A stretch of 64,000 nucleotides of DNA from NCBI RefSeq assembly GCF_000374025.1, contig NZ_KB893173.1, positions 248,001-312,000 on the forward strand, read 5' to 3'. The DNA comes from Spirosoma panaciterrae DSM 21099. GTDB lineage: Bacteria > Bacteroidota > Bacteroidia > Cytophagales > Spirosomataceae. Under the pieces are notes generated by a model, which was given only the letters and a program-made list of their open reading frames with translations, was not told the DNA's origin and did no database searches. The position numbers and the translations under genes were made by a program. Numbering within the stretch: position 1 is the first letter of the stretch; each line of letters begins with the position of its first letter. Below are positions 1 to 8,301 of this stretch, one piece after another.

Positions 1-1
1 T

Positions 2-820
2 AATTCATATTCCTGGCTAACATTCTATGGCCGTCAGGGAAAAACCTGGATGGCCGATCCGGATGCCTCCTTTCAGGAGTTTACTCAATCAGGGCTGACC
101 GCTTATGAGCCTGCGGTAAACACAGCCGATGATGTTCGGAAATTGATTCCATTGTTGGCAACGTATAAACTGACAATGCCTTCGTTGTACGTAAACAGTA
201 CACTTCATCGGCCCGATGAAGCTCAGAAATCGATTGATTCCGTCTTATCCATTGCCGAAGCCGCCCGTCAGGCGGGTACTACCCTCTTTGTTACCAATCC
301 AAGCCCGATCCGTTGGGGGAGCGAACAGGATAAGACCGATGCGGACTTAAACGAACAGGCCAAAAATCTTGACCGATTAGGCGCAGAACTGCGCAAACGT
401 GGCATTACTCTGGCGTATCATACCCACGCTCCGGAGCATCGACAGGCCGCCCGTGAATTCCATCACATGCTGCTGGGCACAGACCCTAAAAATGTGTCGC
501 TCTGTCTGGATGCGCACTGGGTGTACCGGGGCTCGGGCAATTCACAGGTTGCCCTGTTCGATGTGGTTAAACTCTACGGAAAGCGCATTGCAGAAGTTCA
601 CATCCGGCAATCGCGCGGAGGAATCTGGCAGGAAACATTTGGTGACGGGGATCTTGATTATCGTCGACTGGCGACTGAGCTAACTGCGTTGAAGGTTCGT
701 CCCCTACTGGTTCTGGAACAATGCCTGGAAAAAGACTCCCCGAACACAAAGGGCCCCGTGGAAGCCCACAAACAGGATTTAGTTTACGCAAAAGAGGTAT
801 TTTCGGGATTGATCGGATAA
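2..820 (+). CDS. Sugar phosphate isomerase/epimerase (TIM barrel), 5' partial
   Basis: The reading frame is open from the left edge of the window, so the N-terminus lies outside; 272 residues are visible. Seen: an FYGRQGK segment near the left end, a TYHTH-like strand (LAYHTHAPEH), a CLDAHW strand, a VHIRQSR strand and a GDGDLDY segment. This is the strand order and metal-binding His/Asp/Glu pattern of the xylose-isomerase-like AP-endonuclease-2 fold (known family). Members isomerise or epimerise sugar phosphates or inositol derivatives using a divalent metal; the substrate here cannot be told. The visible part carries no signal peptide, but one could lie upstream. The next gene (Dps) begins about 90 bp later and is probably independent. 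Confidence 0.8.
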   Translation, partial: NSYSWLTFYGRQGKTWMADPDASFQEFTQSGLTAYEPAVNTADDVRKLIPLLATYKLTMPSLYVNSTLHRPDEAQKSIDSVLSIAEAARQAGTTLFVTNPSPIRWGSEQDKTDADLNEQAKNLDRLGAELRKRGITLAYHTHAPEHRQAAREFHHMLLGTDPKNVSLCLDAHWVYRGSGNSQVALFDVVKLYGKRIAEVHIRQSRGGIWQETFGDGDLDYRRLATELTALKVRPLLVLEQCLEKDSPNTKGPVEAHKQDLVYAKEVFSGLIG

Positions 821-913
821 TGAAACAAAGAGGTTGATTGACGGTTATTCATGCTGATGGCTGCTTACCAGCGATCACATAACTACCAACACAATTAAAC
901 TCACGTTAGCATT

Positions 914-1387
914 ATGCAACCCAATATTGGTCTCGAAGAAGATGTTCTGAAACAGGACAACACCTTACTCAATGATTTCCTGTCAGATTTGCACGTTCTA
1001 TATATCAAAACCCGAAAGTATCACTGGAATGTGGCCGGGCCAAATTTCATGGAATACCACAAATTCTTTGAAAGCCAGTACAAAGCCATCGAAGCCGAAA
1101 TTGATGAAGTAGCTGAGCGGATTCGTCAGTTAGGGGGCAAGCCGCTGGCCACCATGGCCGAGTTTCTCCATAATACCAGCCTGAAAGAAGATACCGGCAC
1201 CCCTAAAAGTACGGCCGATATGTTCAAAAATCTACTCTCCGATCATGAGCAAATCATTCGTGAACTTCGCGACGACGTAGATAAATGTGCCGATGAACTA
1301 AACGACGCAGGCACCGCCGATTTCCTGACCAAGTCGATGGAAGATCACGAAGCGATGGCCTGGATGCTGCGGAAATACCTTTCGTAG
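914..1387 (+). CDS. dps: Dps-family ferritin-like DNA-protection protein
   Basis: 157 residues, the usual Dps length. The ferroxidase signature is visible: YHWNVAGPNF with H37, then H49, E53, D64 and E68 (D-x3-E inside IDEVAERIRQLGG). In this family the residues sit at the interface of two subunits of a 12-mer, which oxidises iron with hydrogen peroxide, stores it, and protects or compacts DNA under stress or starvation. The N-terminal tail is short and only weakly basic, so direct DNA binding cannot be assumed. It stands alone, in front of an NRAMP-like transporter on the same strand. That could be a metal-homeostasis pairing, but the gap of 94 bp gives no proof of co-transcription. Confidence 0.92.
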   Translation: MQPNIGLEEDVLKQDNTLLNDFLSDLHVLYIKTRKYHWNVAGPNFMEYHKFFESQYKAIEAEIDEVAERIRQLGGKPLATMAEFLHNTSLKEDTGTPKSTADMFKNLLSDHEQIIRELRDDVDKCADELNDAGTADFLTKSMEDHEAMAWMLRKYLS

Positions 1388-1481
1388 CTCAGTAAAGAAT
1401 GAAGAGTTAATAGTGAAGGCTAGTGAGCTATAGGGATTTTCTCTATATTCATCGTTTTCACTGTTAACTCTTCTCGTTTAC

Positions 1482-2669
1482 GTGCCTAAATCGCTTTCGC
1501 TTCGCTCTGGCCTTGGTAGTGTGTTATTCTGGTCGGTTATTTCAGCCGCATTTATCGGGCCTGGTTCGGTAACGGCCTGTGCAAAAGCAGGCTCCCAGTT
1601 TGGCTTAGATTTGCTCTGGGTATTGACATTTGCCACATTGGGGACGGTCTGGCTTCAGGAAGCAGCCGCCCGAATTACCATCGCAACCGGGAACGATTTA
1701 GGTCAGGTAATTACCCAAACATATACCGGAGCCAGGGGAAAATGGGTAGCCTGGTCATTGTTTCTGGCCATTTTTCTAGGATGCGCTGCTTATCAGGCCG
1801 GGAACATTCTTGGCGCTGTATCTGGGCTGGCTTTACTGACAGGAGCCTCTGTTCCTACGCTAACCGTTGGTGTAGGGATAATGTGTATTATCCTTCTTTG
1901 GGTAGGTTCAACTCAAAATCTGGCAAACTTCCTGGGGATTATTGTTTTTGCCATGGGGGGGGCCTTTGTTTATGTGGCATTTGGCGCTCCCGTTACACCA
2001 GCCGACCTTACCAAAGCGCTGATTGTACCTAACTTTCCTTCGGGCTCTTTATTGCTGATCAATAGTCTGATCGGTACAACCATCGTTCCCTATAATTTAT
2101 TCTTTGGTTCCAGCATTGTGCCCGGTCAATCGCTAAGTGAGATGCGCCTGGGCATCTGGGTAGCCGTTGTTCTGGGTGGTATTATTTCGGTGGTATTGTT
2201 GTTGGCGGGTCTGCTGATTCCTGGTGATTTCTCATATCCGCACATGGCCCAGGTACTTACCGACCGCTTGGGCGCATGGGCTGGCTCTTTGTTTTCTTTC
2301 GGCTTATTTGCTGCCGGACTGGCTTCGTCGATCACGGCACCGCTGGCGGCTGCAGTTACGGCACAAAGTTTGCTAGGTGTTCGCAAGAACTCGCCCACCT
2401 ATCGAGGTATATGGCTGGTCGTTATGCTTACTGGCCTTGGGGTGGGCTTGTCCAATGTCAATACCATCGAGGTGATTGTTGCCGTTCAGGCTATCAATGG
2501 CATTTTACTACCGTTTGTGACGATCTTTTTATTCGCGGCCGTCAATAACCGAATCTTACTGGGGGATACATACCGAAATTCGTTGCCTCAAAATCTGGCC
2601 ATGGGCCTTGTTGTGCTCGTAACAGCTATTTTGGGTCTATGGAATGTCTGGCTGGCCTTCCAGTCATAA
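1482..2669 (+). CDS. Divergent NRAMP-family transporter lacking the canonical metal ligands
   Basis: 395 residues, hydrophobic throughout, about 11 membrane segments; the start is GTG. The NRAMP fold is recognisable, but the metal-site motifs are changed. The helix-1 motif DPGN reads GPGS (residues 26-29), and the helix-6 motif xxMPHN reads TIVPYN (about 200-205). Canonical members use the Asp, Asn and Met of these motifs to bind Mn2+ or Fe2+, so three ligands are missing here. Known NRAMP relatives with altered motifs carry other cargo (for example Mg2+ in the NRMT clade), so the substrate should not be called manganese or iron by default. A strong bidirectional terminator follows at once. 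Confidence 0.85.
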   Translation: MPKSLSLRSGLGSVLFWSVISAAFIGPGSVTACAKAGSQFGLDLLWVLTFATLGTVWLQEAAARITIATGNDLGQVITQTYTGARGKWVAWSLFLAIFLGCAAYQAGNILGAVSGLALLTGASVPTLTVGVGIMCIILLWVGSTQNLANFLGIIVFAMGGAFVYVAFGAPVTPADLTKALIVPNFPSGSLLLINSLIGTTIVPYNLFFGSSIVPGQSLSEMRLGIWVAVVLGGIISVVLLLAGLLIPGDFSYPHMAQVLTDRLGAWAGSLFSFGLFAAGLASSITAPLAAAVTAQSLLGVRKNSPTYRGIWLVVMLTGLGVGLSNVNTIEVIVAVQAINGILLPFVTIFLFAAVNNRILLGDTYRNSLPQNLAMGLVVLVTAILGLWNVWLAFQS

Positions 2670-2707
2670 CAAAAAAGGAGACTGATTAGCAGTCTCCTTT
2701 TTTGTTA
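2667..2707. terminator. Bidirectional terminator between NRAMP-like and fibre-like genes
   Basis: Perfect inverted repeat: 17-nt arms (2667-2683 and 2691-2707) around a 7-nt loop. The core is GGAGACT/AGTCTCC, flanked by A6 and T6, so each strand reads as a hairpin followed by a U tract. It lies between two genes that converge. Confidence 0.9.
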
Positions 2708-2718
2708 TGACTTCATTC

Positions 2719-3732
2719 TTATTTCTTTTTATTTACCTCACGCTCAAGCTGTTCGATTCGCTTTTGCTGTTCAATCAGGCGGAGGGTCATTTCTTCATTC
2801 TGCTTTACCAGCGTGGCCAGCAGAGTAGTCAGGTCAGCGCCCTGCTTTACCATTTCAGTAGCGCTTGGGATACCCGGCAGGTGCTTGTTTTGCTGAATGT
2901 ATTTTTCTACCTCGGTCAAAGAAGGCAGTTTATAGGCTGGAGCAAATACATAGTCGGCCCATTGATTCTCCGAAGTCGGTTGCACGCGCATGGCCGTAGC
3001 CGACAAATGCGCTCCCAAGGTGACATCCCCTTTCTCATCGACCGTCAGGAATTTAGCAGCCGTTGCGTTATTGACTGGCGAGTTGGCCGTCATATTCGTT
3101 AGTCGAAGGCCACTACGTCCATCCATACCGGCTGTCAGTTCGAGTCGGTTTTGTGGGGCAGAGGTGCCTATCCCTACGTTAACGTTATTACCCAGAACCA
3201 TAGCATTGCTGGTTAGTACCCGGGCATTGGCCCCAATGGCAGTTGCATTCGACAGGCCAACGCCTACCCCTATGGCATTTGCTCCGATCAACGTATTATC
3301 CTGCCCGTTCAAGACATCAACGCCCGAATTAGGCCCTATGAACAGGTTACGGCTACCGCGTTGGTTACCCTGACCAGCGTTGAAACCGATAAACACGTTA
3401 TCACTCCCATCGGTATTGAGTTTACCCGCTTCGTAGCCGACAAAGGTGTTATGGCTACCTACTGTATTCGGGAAACCGGCCTTGTAGCCAAAATACGTAT
3501 TGTACGAGCCGGTCGTGTTGCCCTGCCCCGCCTGACTTCCCATAAACGTATTATACGTGCCAGATCCACCCACAACCGCGCTGGTACTCTGGCCGATGAT
3601 CAGGTTATACGTACCATTAGGCGATTGGAAACTGACAGCCTGATTATCAGGTGTGATTACCTGACTTTGGGCGTGGACCTCTGCCATCAGGCCAGAGACG
3701 GTCAGGAATAAAACGAGAGTAGAAACCTTCAT
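2719..3732 (-). CDS. Secreted fibre-like protein with 17-residue repeats and C-terminal coiled coil
   Basis: 337 residues if started at the Met at 3732, which begins a clean signal peptide (MKVSTLVLFLTV...HAQ); an upstream Met would add 13 residues. Residues about 40-159 are a run of 17-residue units of the form G-S-x-N-T-F-x-G-Y-x-A-G-x-x-N-x-x, six regular and one irregular. This is the pattern of trimeric beta-helical heads of adhesins and phage-tail-like proteins. After a VGIGT...NRLELTAG spacer comes the LTEVEKYIQQNKHLPGIPS segment common in Bacteroidota tail-fibre-domain proteins, then a heptad coiled coil rich in E, Q and K. Probably a trimeric surface or exported fibre; the function is unknown. 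Confidence 0.7.
   Translation of the reverse strand: MKVSTLVLFLTVSGLMAEVHAQSQVITPDNQAVSFQSPNGTYNLIIGQSTSAVVGGSGTYNTFMGSQAGQGNTTGSYNTYFGYKAGFPNTVGSHNTFVGYEAGKLNTDGSDNVFIGFNAGQGNQRGSRNLFIGPNSGVDVLNGQDNTLIGANAIGVGVGLSNATAIGANARVLTSNAMVLGNNVNVGIGTSAPQNRLELTAGMDGRSGLRLTNMTANSPVNNATAAKFLTVDEKGDVTLGAHLSATAMRVQPTSENQWADYVFAPAYKLPSLTEVEKYIQQNKHLPGIPSATEMVKQGADLTTLLATLVKQNEEMTLRLIEQQKRIEQLEREVNKKK
3256..3615 (-). repeat. 51-bp coding repeat (17-residue GSxNTFxGYxAG units)
   Basis: Inside the fibre-like gene. The units are diverged at DNA level but keep the 51-nt period, and they generate several long spurious reading frames on the opposite strand. The repeat predicts a regular left-handed beta-roll, one coil per unit or half unit. 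Confidence 0.75.
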
Positions 3733-3930
3733 AATAAAAATGGCTACGGAAATACATAGTAAATATAGCAAAAATCATTCCGAACTGATATTACCAATTC
3801 ACTATGAATGAATACGTTGATTAGCCTAAAATCTACTATTCGGTAATTAAGCCACTCATGTTCAGACTGTGTATTTCCAAATAGCTGCTACCGTTACCAA
3901 ATGCGACTTTCAACCAGACTGTATATCTTC

Positions 3931-4767
3931 TTAATTGGCTTTGGAATAAAGCGTTTTCTTTCCGGTTTTCAGATCTGTAATCAATACCTTGCCATTCTCG
4001 ACATAATAGTTAGCAGAAGGTACATCCTGCCACTGACCGTTCACTTTCAACCGAATACAAAACAGATTCCCTTTGGTATACCACTTTGCCCCAGCCGCTG
4101 CCAGTTGAGTATATAATTGGGTATTACCACTCCCCGACGATTGCACCGAAACACCTGCCCCACTGGCATATCCCGACGACCCACCATCGCCTAGTGTACC
4201 ATCGGCGTTTAGCAGGAGAGTCGATGAGGTACTACCATAAAATCCGCCATCAGTAATTCCTCCTCCATAATTCGTTTCTAAACGCCAGGCACCGATTAGG
4301 GCTGGATCGCGGTAAAGACCCTCCGGTTTTGCCGATAAAGCGGGAGGAGTTATCCTCGTTGCCTGGGGGGATTTGCCTACAGTTGAGGGGGTTTCCAGAC
4401 GAATCAGTACGCCCGACATCAGTACATTGCCATGCTGGCCTACAGCAAACAAAAGCTGATTATTTTGAAGCTGAGCCTCAAACTGGAATACCGTACCATC
4501 CGTTGGATACGTAGCCGTTCCTTGTGCCTGCTGCTTTTCAGCCATTCCCTTTAACACATACTGATCCTGCTTTCCAGCCGATTGTACCCGTAGCTCACCA
4601 CTCAGTTGCCTCCCCATACTATGCAACGAAATAACACTTTGTAGAGTAGCTCCAGGTGCATTGGGCGAAGATAACAGACCTGACCAGCTCCCCACAAGGG
4701 TTTGACTTAAGGCCATATGACTGATCAACAGCATTGATCCAAGAACTCCCAAAGCAAAAACGCGCAT
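3931..4767 (-). CDS. Secreted protein of unknown function
   Basis: 278 residues with a signal peptide (MRVFALGVLGSMLLISHMALSQ). The N-terminal half (about 22-125) is a beta-rich stretch starting LVGSWSG and containing ELRVQSAGKQDQYVLKG and FEAQLQNNQLLF, like small lipocalin-type barrels that begin with G-x-W. A Pro/Ser linker follows. The C-terminal half (about 155-278) again begins LIGAWRLET, has a Gly/Ser-rich low-complexity loop, and ends with a beta strand series. The two halves therefore look like two copies of a G-x-W-type barrel. I recognise no enzyme motif. It has its own 160-bp upstream region and no operon partner. Confidence 0.65.
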   Translation of the reverse strand: MRVFALGVLGSMLLISHMALSQTLVGSWSGLLSSPNAPGATLQSVISLHSMGRQLSGELRVQSAGKQDQYVLKGMAEKQQAQGTATYPTDGTVFQFEAQLQNNQLLFAVGQHGNVLMSGVLIRLETPSTVGKSPQATRITPPALSAKPEGLYRDPALIGAWRLETNYGGGITDGGFYGSTSSTLLLNADGTLGDGGSSGYASGAGVSVQSSGSGNTQLYTQLAAAGAKWYTKGNLFCIRLKVNGQWQDVPSANYYVENGKVLITDLKTGKKTLYSKAN

Positions 4768-4933
4768 GGCATTGAACAGAATTAAGCTCTTCCGACTGCA
4801 ACGAATTTGCGGTTTTTAAGTCAAGCACGTACGCGTGTTTTATCAAACGGCACTTAGTTGAGAATACGGGCGCCGGAAAACTAAAAAATATCGGTTTGCT
4901 TGCATGCGTTTTAGCTGAGCGATAGCCTCTCTC

Positions 4934-7630
4934 TTATTCGGTCCGTAAGCTTTTGACAGGATTTCCCAAAGCCGCTTTGATGGCCTGATAACTTACCGTC
5001 AGCACCGCTACGGCAACGGCTAATCCGCCAGCTAATGCAAAGAACCACCATTCCATCTCAATCTTATAGGCAAAGTCCCGAAGCCACTCGCTCATGACGT
5101 ATCCGGCAATGGGCGATGCAATCAGCAGTGCGACAAGAATAAGCTTCAGGTAATTAGTTAACAACAGTGTTACAATGCTGGCGACAGAGGCTCCCAATAC
5201 TTTTCTGACACCGATTTCCTTCGTTCGCTGATGGGTCGTAAACGCTGCCAACCCAAACAGACCCAGGCAGGCAATCAATACCGCCAAACCCGCGAAAATA
5301 CTAACCAGCTGGCCAATCCGCTGATCGGACCGATACATGGTATTGAATCGGTCATTCAAGAACGAATACGCAAAAGGGTTGTCTGTATCCGCTTTCCATC
5401 GCTGTTCAATGTTTGTCAGCAGACTTGGAATATCATCCGTTCGAATACGCAAGGCTAACTGGCCACTATCGCCACCATAAAACAAGAGTAATGGCGCAAT
5501 AGGCTGGTGCATGGATTCGAAATGAAAGTCTTTCACCACACCAATAATTGTGTATGTCCGTTTACTCCCTTCGGTACCGTCGCCGACAGTTGAAAGCTGC
5601 TTACCGATTGGGTTTTTAAATCCATAGGTCCGAACAGCCGCTTCGTTCAATAATACTGCTGAGTTGTCGGCCGGAGAATCTTTCGAAAAGTTGCGCCCCT
5701 GTGCCAACCGAATGCCTAACGTAGACAGGTAATCATCGTCGACGAAATAGCTTTTTGTTCGATAGGTGCCGATTCGTGTTCCGTCCTGAATCTGAATGCC
5801 ATCCACACTCTGACTCGACGATCCGGCAGGTAAAAAGCCAGCCTTTGATACCTGCACAACGGAAGCCAGTTTGGCCAGTTCGGCTTTGAATGCACTTAGT
5901 TTCGGCCCGAGAACCTGCGTATCATGCAGTACCAGCACCTGCTCCTTGTCGAAACCGACCTTTTTGTTTTGCATAAATTGCAGCTGCTGATTAGCCGCAA
6001 TGGTAGCGATGATCATCCCAATCGATACAACAAACTGAACGGTTACCAGCGCATTACGGAACCACCCGCTCCGTAAACTGACCTGCATTCTGCCGTTTAG
6101 CACTGTAATCGGTTTGAATGAGGATAACACAAAGGCAGGGTAACTTCCCGCTAACAGGCCGACCATCAGACAGGCCAGTACCGCCCCCCCAAGCATCTTT
6201 ACGTTGGCAATGGCACTAAAGGTGAACTGCTTTCCGGCCAGTTCGTTGAAACCCGGCAACAGAAGCAAGACGAGACCCATTGCCAATACCAGCGCCAGAA
6301 AGGTAAGCAGAACCGATTCGGCCAGGAACTGACTAACTAACTGCATACGGACAGAACCCAGTACTTTGCGGATACCCACCTCTTTGGAGCGGCCTGCTGA
6401 TCCGACGGTCGATAAGTTCATAAAATTGATGCAGGCCAGCAACAGGATGAACAAGGCAATTACTGAAAAGATGTAGACGTATTTGATGTCGCTGTTAGCC
6501 TCCAGTTCGTCATCCAGATTGGATTGTAAATGAATGGAAGTTAGAGGCTGGAAGACAAAGCTAAAGCGATTGCCTTTTTGCAAAAATTCAGGAAGCGTCA
6601 TGCCAAAGAACTCCTGTACTTCCGACGCCATATATTTACGAACGAATCCGTTACTTATAGCTTCGACCTGTTGGATCGGGTATCCTTCCCGAAGTCGTAC
6701 ATAGGTGTAAGCACCACTGGCAAACCATTTGCTGCCTGTTTTGACAGACTGTAATGAGCCAAACACATCGTAGTGAAAATGCGTGTTTGATGGAACATCT
6801 TCACAGACGCCGGTTATCCGAAAAAGGCCCAGGTTACCCATCGACAATGTTTTCCCGATCGGGTCAGTCTGCCCGAAATATTTTCGGGCCATCGTTTCTG
6901 TCAGAACGAGTGTATTGGGCTCAACCAGTGCCCTTACTCGATGCCCTTTAAGCATAGGGAGGTTAAAGACTGAGAAAAAATTCGAATCAACAAAAGCCAC
7001 ATTTTCTTCTTTAATGATACGGTCGTTGTATTTAACCAGAAAAGCGCCTTCTCTTCGCAAACGTGTGACGGCCTCCACACCTGGGCATTCTTTTAGTAGA
7101 GCTTGACCAGCCGGCCCACTCGTATAAGCCAAATTGATGTCTTTATTATCCATTCGGCCATAAAGGGTCATCCGATAAATGCGGTTGGCGTCGGCGTGAT
7201 AGCGGTCATAGCTCAACTCGTGTAGTACGTACAGCACAATCAGCAGACAGGTTGCCAGTCCCACAGCTAAGCCGACAATATTAATGGCTGTAAACGCCTT
7301 GTGCCGCCATAGATTACGCAGCGCAATAGTCAGATAGTTTAAGAGCATATCAGAAAACAGCGGTTTAGGATATTTATTGTAATGGATTCTGGAAGGATCA
7401 GGCCTTTGACGTTTGGCAAAGAAGGGTGTCAAACAATTGAGTACAGCCCAGATATACGAACGTCGGGCGCGGCCAATACCCACCTGGTCTACTTGCTTAT
7501 AAAAAGTTTCGTGTAAGTCGCCCTGCACATATTCAAGCAAATGAGGAGCGACGAACCATTCCAGCAATCGATCAGCCCAGCGGGGTGGTGACTGACGATC
7601 TGGCTGCGAAGAAGAGGTCTTTTTGAGCAT
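4934..7630 (-). CDS. MacB/FtsX-type ABC transporter permease with permease-prefix domain
   Basis: 898 residues. Residues about 15-75 form a soluble prefix (WADRLLEWFVAPHLLEYVQGDLHE) typical of PadR-linked permeases in Bacteroidota. Then comes a first membrane helix (about 110-135), a periplasmic MacB-like core domain, three helices with the motif KEVGIRKVLGS, a second periplasmic domain, and three more helices with KEIGVRKVLGA. This is the duplicated FtsX architecture. Such proteins work with a separate ATPase as mechanotransmitters in peptide or lipid export; no ATPase gene lies nearby. The gene starts 15 nt after padR and is surely co-transcribed with it, which suggests control by PadR. Confidence 0.9.
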   Translation of the reverse strand: MLKKTSSSQPDRQSPPRWADRLLEWFVAPHLLEYVQGDLHETFYKQVDQVGIGRARRSYIWAVLNCLTPFFAKRQRPDPSRIHYNKYPKPLFSDMLLNYLTIALRNLWRHKAFTAINIVGLAVGLATCLLIVLYVLHELSYDRYHADANRIYRMTLYGRMDNKDINLAYTSGPAGQALLKECPGVEAVTRLRREGAFLVKYNDRIIKEENVAFVDSNFFSVFNLPMLKGHRVRALVEPNTLVLTETMARKYFGQTDPIGKTLSMGNLGLFRITGVCEDVPSNTHFHYDVFGSLQSVKTGSKWFASGAYTYVRLREGYPIQQVEAISNGFVRKYMASEVQEFFGMTLPEFLQKGNRFSFVFQPLTSIHLQSNLDDELEANSDIKYVYIFSVIALFILLLACINFMNLSTVGSAGRSKEVGIRKVLGSVRMQLVSQFLAESVLLTFLALVLAMGLVLLLLPGFNELAGKQFTFSAIANVKMLGGAVLACLMVGLLAGSYPAFVLSSFKPITVLNGRMQVSLRSGWFRNALVTVQFVVSIGMIIATIAANQQLQFMQNKKVGFDKEQVLVLHDTQVLGPKLSAFKAELAKLASVVQVSKAGFLPAGSSSQSVDGIQIQDGTRIGTYRTKSYFVDDDYLSTLGIRLAQGRNFSKDSPADNSAVLLNEAAVRTYGFKNPIGKQLSTVGDGTEGSKRTYTIIGVVKDFHFESMHQPIAPLLLFYGGDSGQLALRIRTDDIPSLLTNIEQRWKADTDNPFAYSFLNDRFNTMYRSDQRIGQLVSIFAGLAVLIACLGLFGLAAFTTHQRTKEIGVRKVLGASVASIVTLLLTNYLKLILVALLIASPIAGYVMSEWLRDFAYKIEMEWWFFALAGGLAVAVAVLTVSYQAIKAALGNPVKSLRTE

Positions 7631-7645
7631 AGGTCATAAAAAAGC

Positions 7646-7984
7646 TTAAAGTCCCAGAAGCTGGAGTTTAGCTTGCGGAATAGCCTCCCAAAGTCGAGTC
7701 CGCATCCGTTGAATCTCCAGAAGTACTTTTCCGCCTTCTGTTGTCAAGCTAAACAGTCGTTTGCTCCGTCCTCCCCGCTCAGCCGTTGCCCCACCCACTG
7801 ACGATGACAGATAGCCTTTCTCTTCAAGTCGGTAAAGGGTAGTATGCACTGCACTGATCGTAAAGCTTCGACCCGTTTGCTGCTGTAATTGCTCCATCAC
7901 GGGCACGCCATACACATCCTCAGCACTGGCAGCTACCACCAGAAGAACCAATTCCTCTAACTCACCTAATACGGTCTTTTTCAT
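7646..7984 (-). CDS. PadR-family transcriptional regulator
   Basis: 112 residues: a winged helix (LGELEELVLLVVAASAEDVYGVPVMEQLQQ, then TISAVHTTLYRLEEKGYL) with a short C-terminal dimerisation helix, as in the small PadR subfamily. It is the first gene of a two-gene operon with the permease. Two inverted repeats overlap its predicted promoter (7993-8009 and 8007-8019), consistent with autorepression relieved by a ligand or membrane stress. The effector is unknown. Confidence 0.93.
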   Translation of the reverse strand: MKKTVLGELEELVLLVVAASAEDVYGVPVMEQLQQQTGRSFTISAVHTTLYRLEEKGYLSSSVGGATAERGGRSKRLFSLTTEGGKVLLEIQRMRTRLWEAIPQAKLQLLGL

Positions 7985-7992
7985 CTATTCTG

Positions 7993-8009
7993 TCTAATCA
8001 ACCATTAGA
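7993..8009. promoter_or_regulatory. Inverted repeat, possible PadR operator 1
   Basis: TCTAAT-N5-ATTAGA, perfect 6-bp arms, 9 bp upstream of the padR start. It would lie in the 5' leader. Confidence 0.45.
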
Positions 8010-8019
8010 TACAATATCT
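8007..8019. promoter_or_regulatory. Inverted repeat, possible PadR operator 2
   Basis: AGATA-N3-TATCT, perfect 5-bp arms. It overlaps the first repeat by 3 bp and covers the transcription start expected from the -7 element at 8025-8032, the right place for a repressor. Confidence 0.45.
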
Positions 8020-8024
8020 TAAAT

Positions 8025-8032
8025 CAAATATA
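8025..8032 (-). promoter_or_regulatory. Bacteroidota -7 element for padR-permease operon
   Basis: On the minus strand the sequence is TATATTTG, an exact match to TAnnTTTG, 40 nt before the padR start codon. No good -33 TTG at standard spacing, so confidence is moderate. Confidence 0.4.
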
Positions 8033-8092
8033 GGACCAGAATTCAAAAATGCTGTTTAAGATACAGAGAAGCCTATTGGGCTCGAAAACACT

Positions 8093-8128
8093 GTCCAGAA
8101 ACGGACGAATTTATGTCCACTCATGGAC
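8093..8128. promoter_or_regulatory. Tandem GTCC-N6-GGAC sites
   Basis: Two inverted repeats of identical form: GTCC-N6-GGAC at 8093-8106 and 8115-8128. The second extends to TGTCCA-N4-TGGACA. Their centres are 22 bp apart, two helical turns, as expected for cooperative binding of two dimers. They lie about 110 bp upstream of padR and about 175 bp upstream of the divergent lipoprotein gene. Confidence 0.5.
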
Positions 8129-8301
8129 AGTGGCGGATAGAAACAGCAATGCCCCCCTCGACGCTCCTAGAAAATTGGCAACCCTAACTGAAGCTATGCC
8201 GTTTGTAAAAAAACTAATTGTGTTTTAACAGGAACAAATTACCTTCAACAGTATTTTTATAGAAGCAAATGGTTTACCTGGGTCTAATCAATTCTCCCCC
8301 T

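Larger units (their letters stand above)
7985..8301. other. Intergenic region between padR and divergent lipoprotein gene
   Basis: 317 bp. It holds the padR operator repeats, the -7 element and the tandem GTCC/GGAC sites listed separately. From 8130 to 8301 I see no gene, terminator or clear promoter. Confidence 0.6.

Noticed and set aside
3256..3615. CRISPR-like or VNTR array
   Set aside because: The 51-bp period is diverged coding sequence without spacers; there are no cas genes.
3361..3711. Long plus-strand frame over the fibre-like gene
   Set aside because: It mirrors the 51-bp coding repeat on the opposite strand, has no protein-like features and no start context. Shadow frame.
8024..8038. 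Sigma-54-type promoter on the minus strand (TGG-N8-TTGA)
   Set aside because: The GC of the -12 element is missing, and the same bases fit the Bacteroidota -7 motif better.
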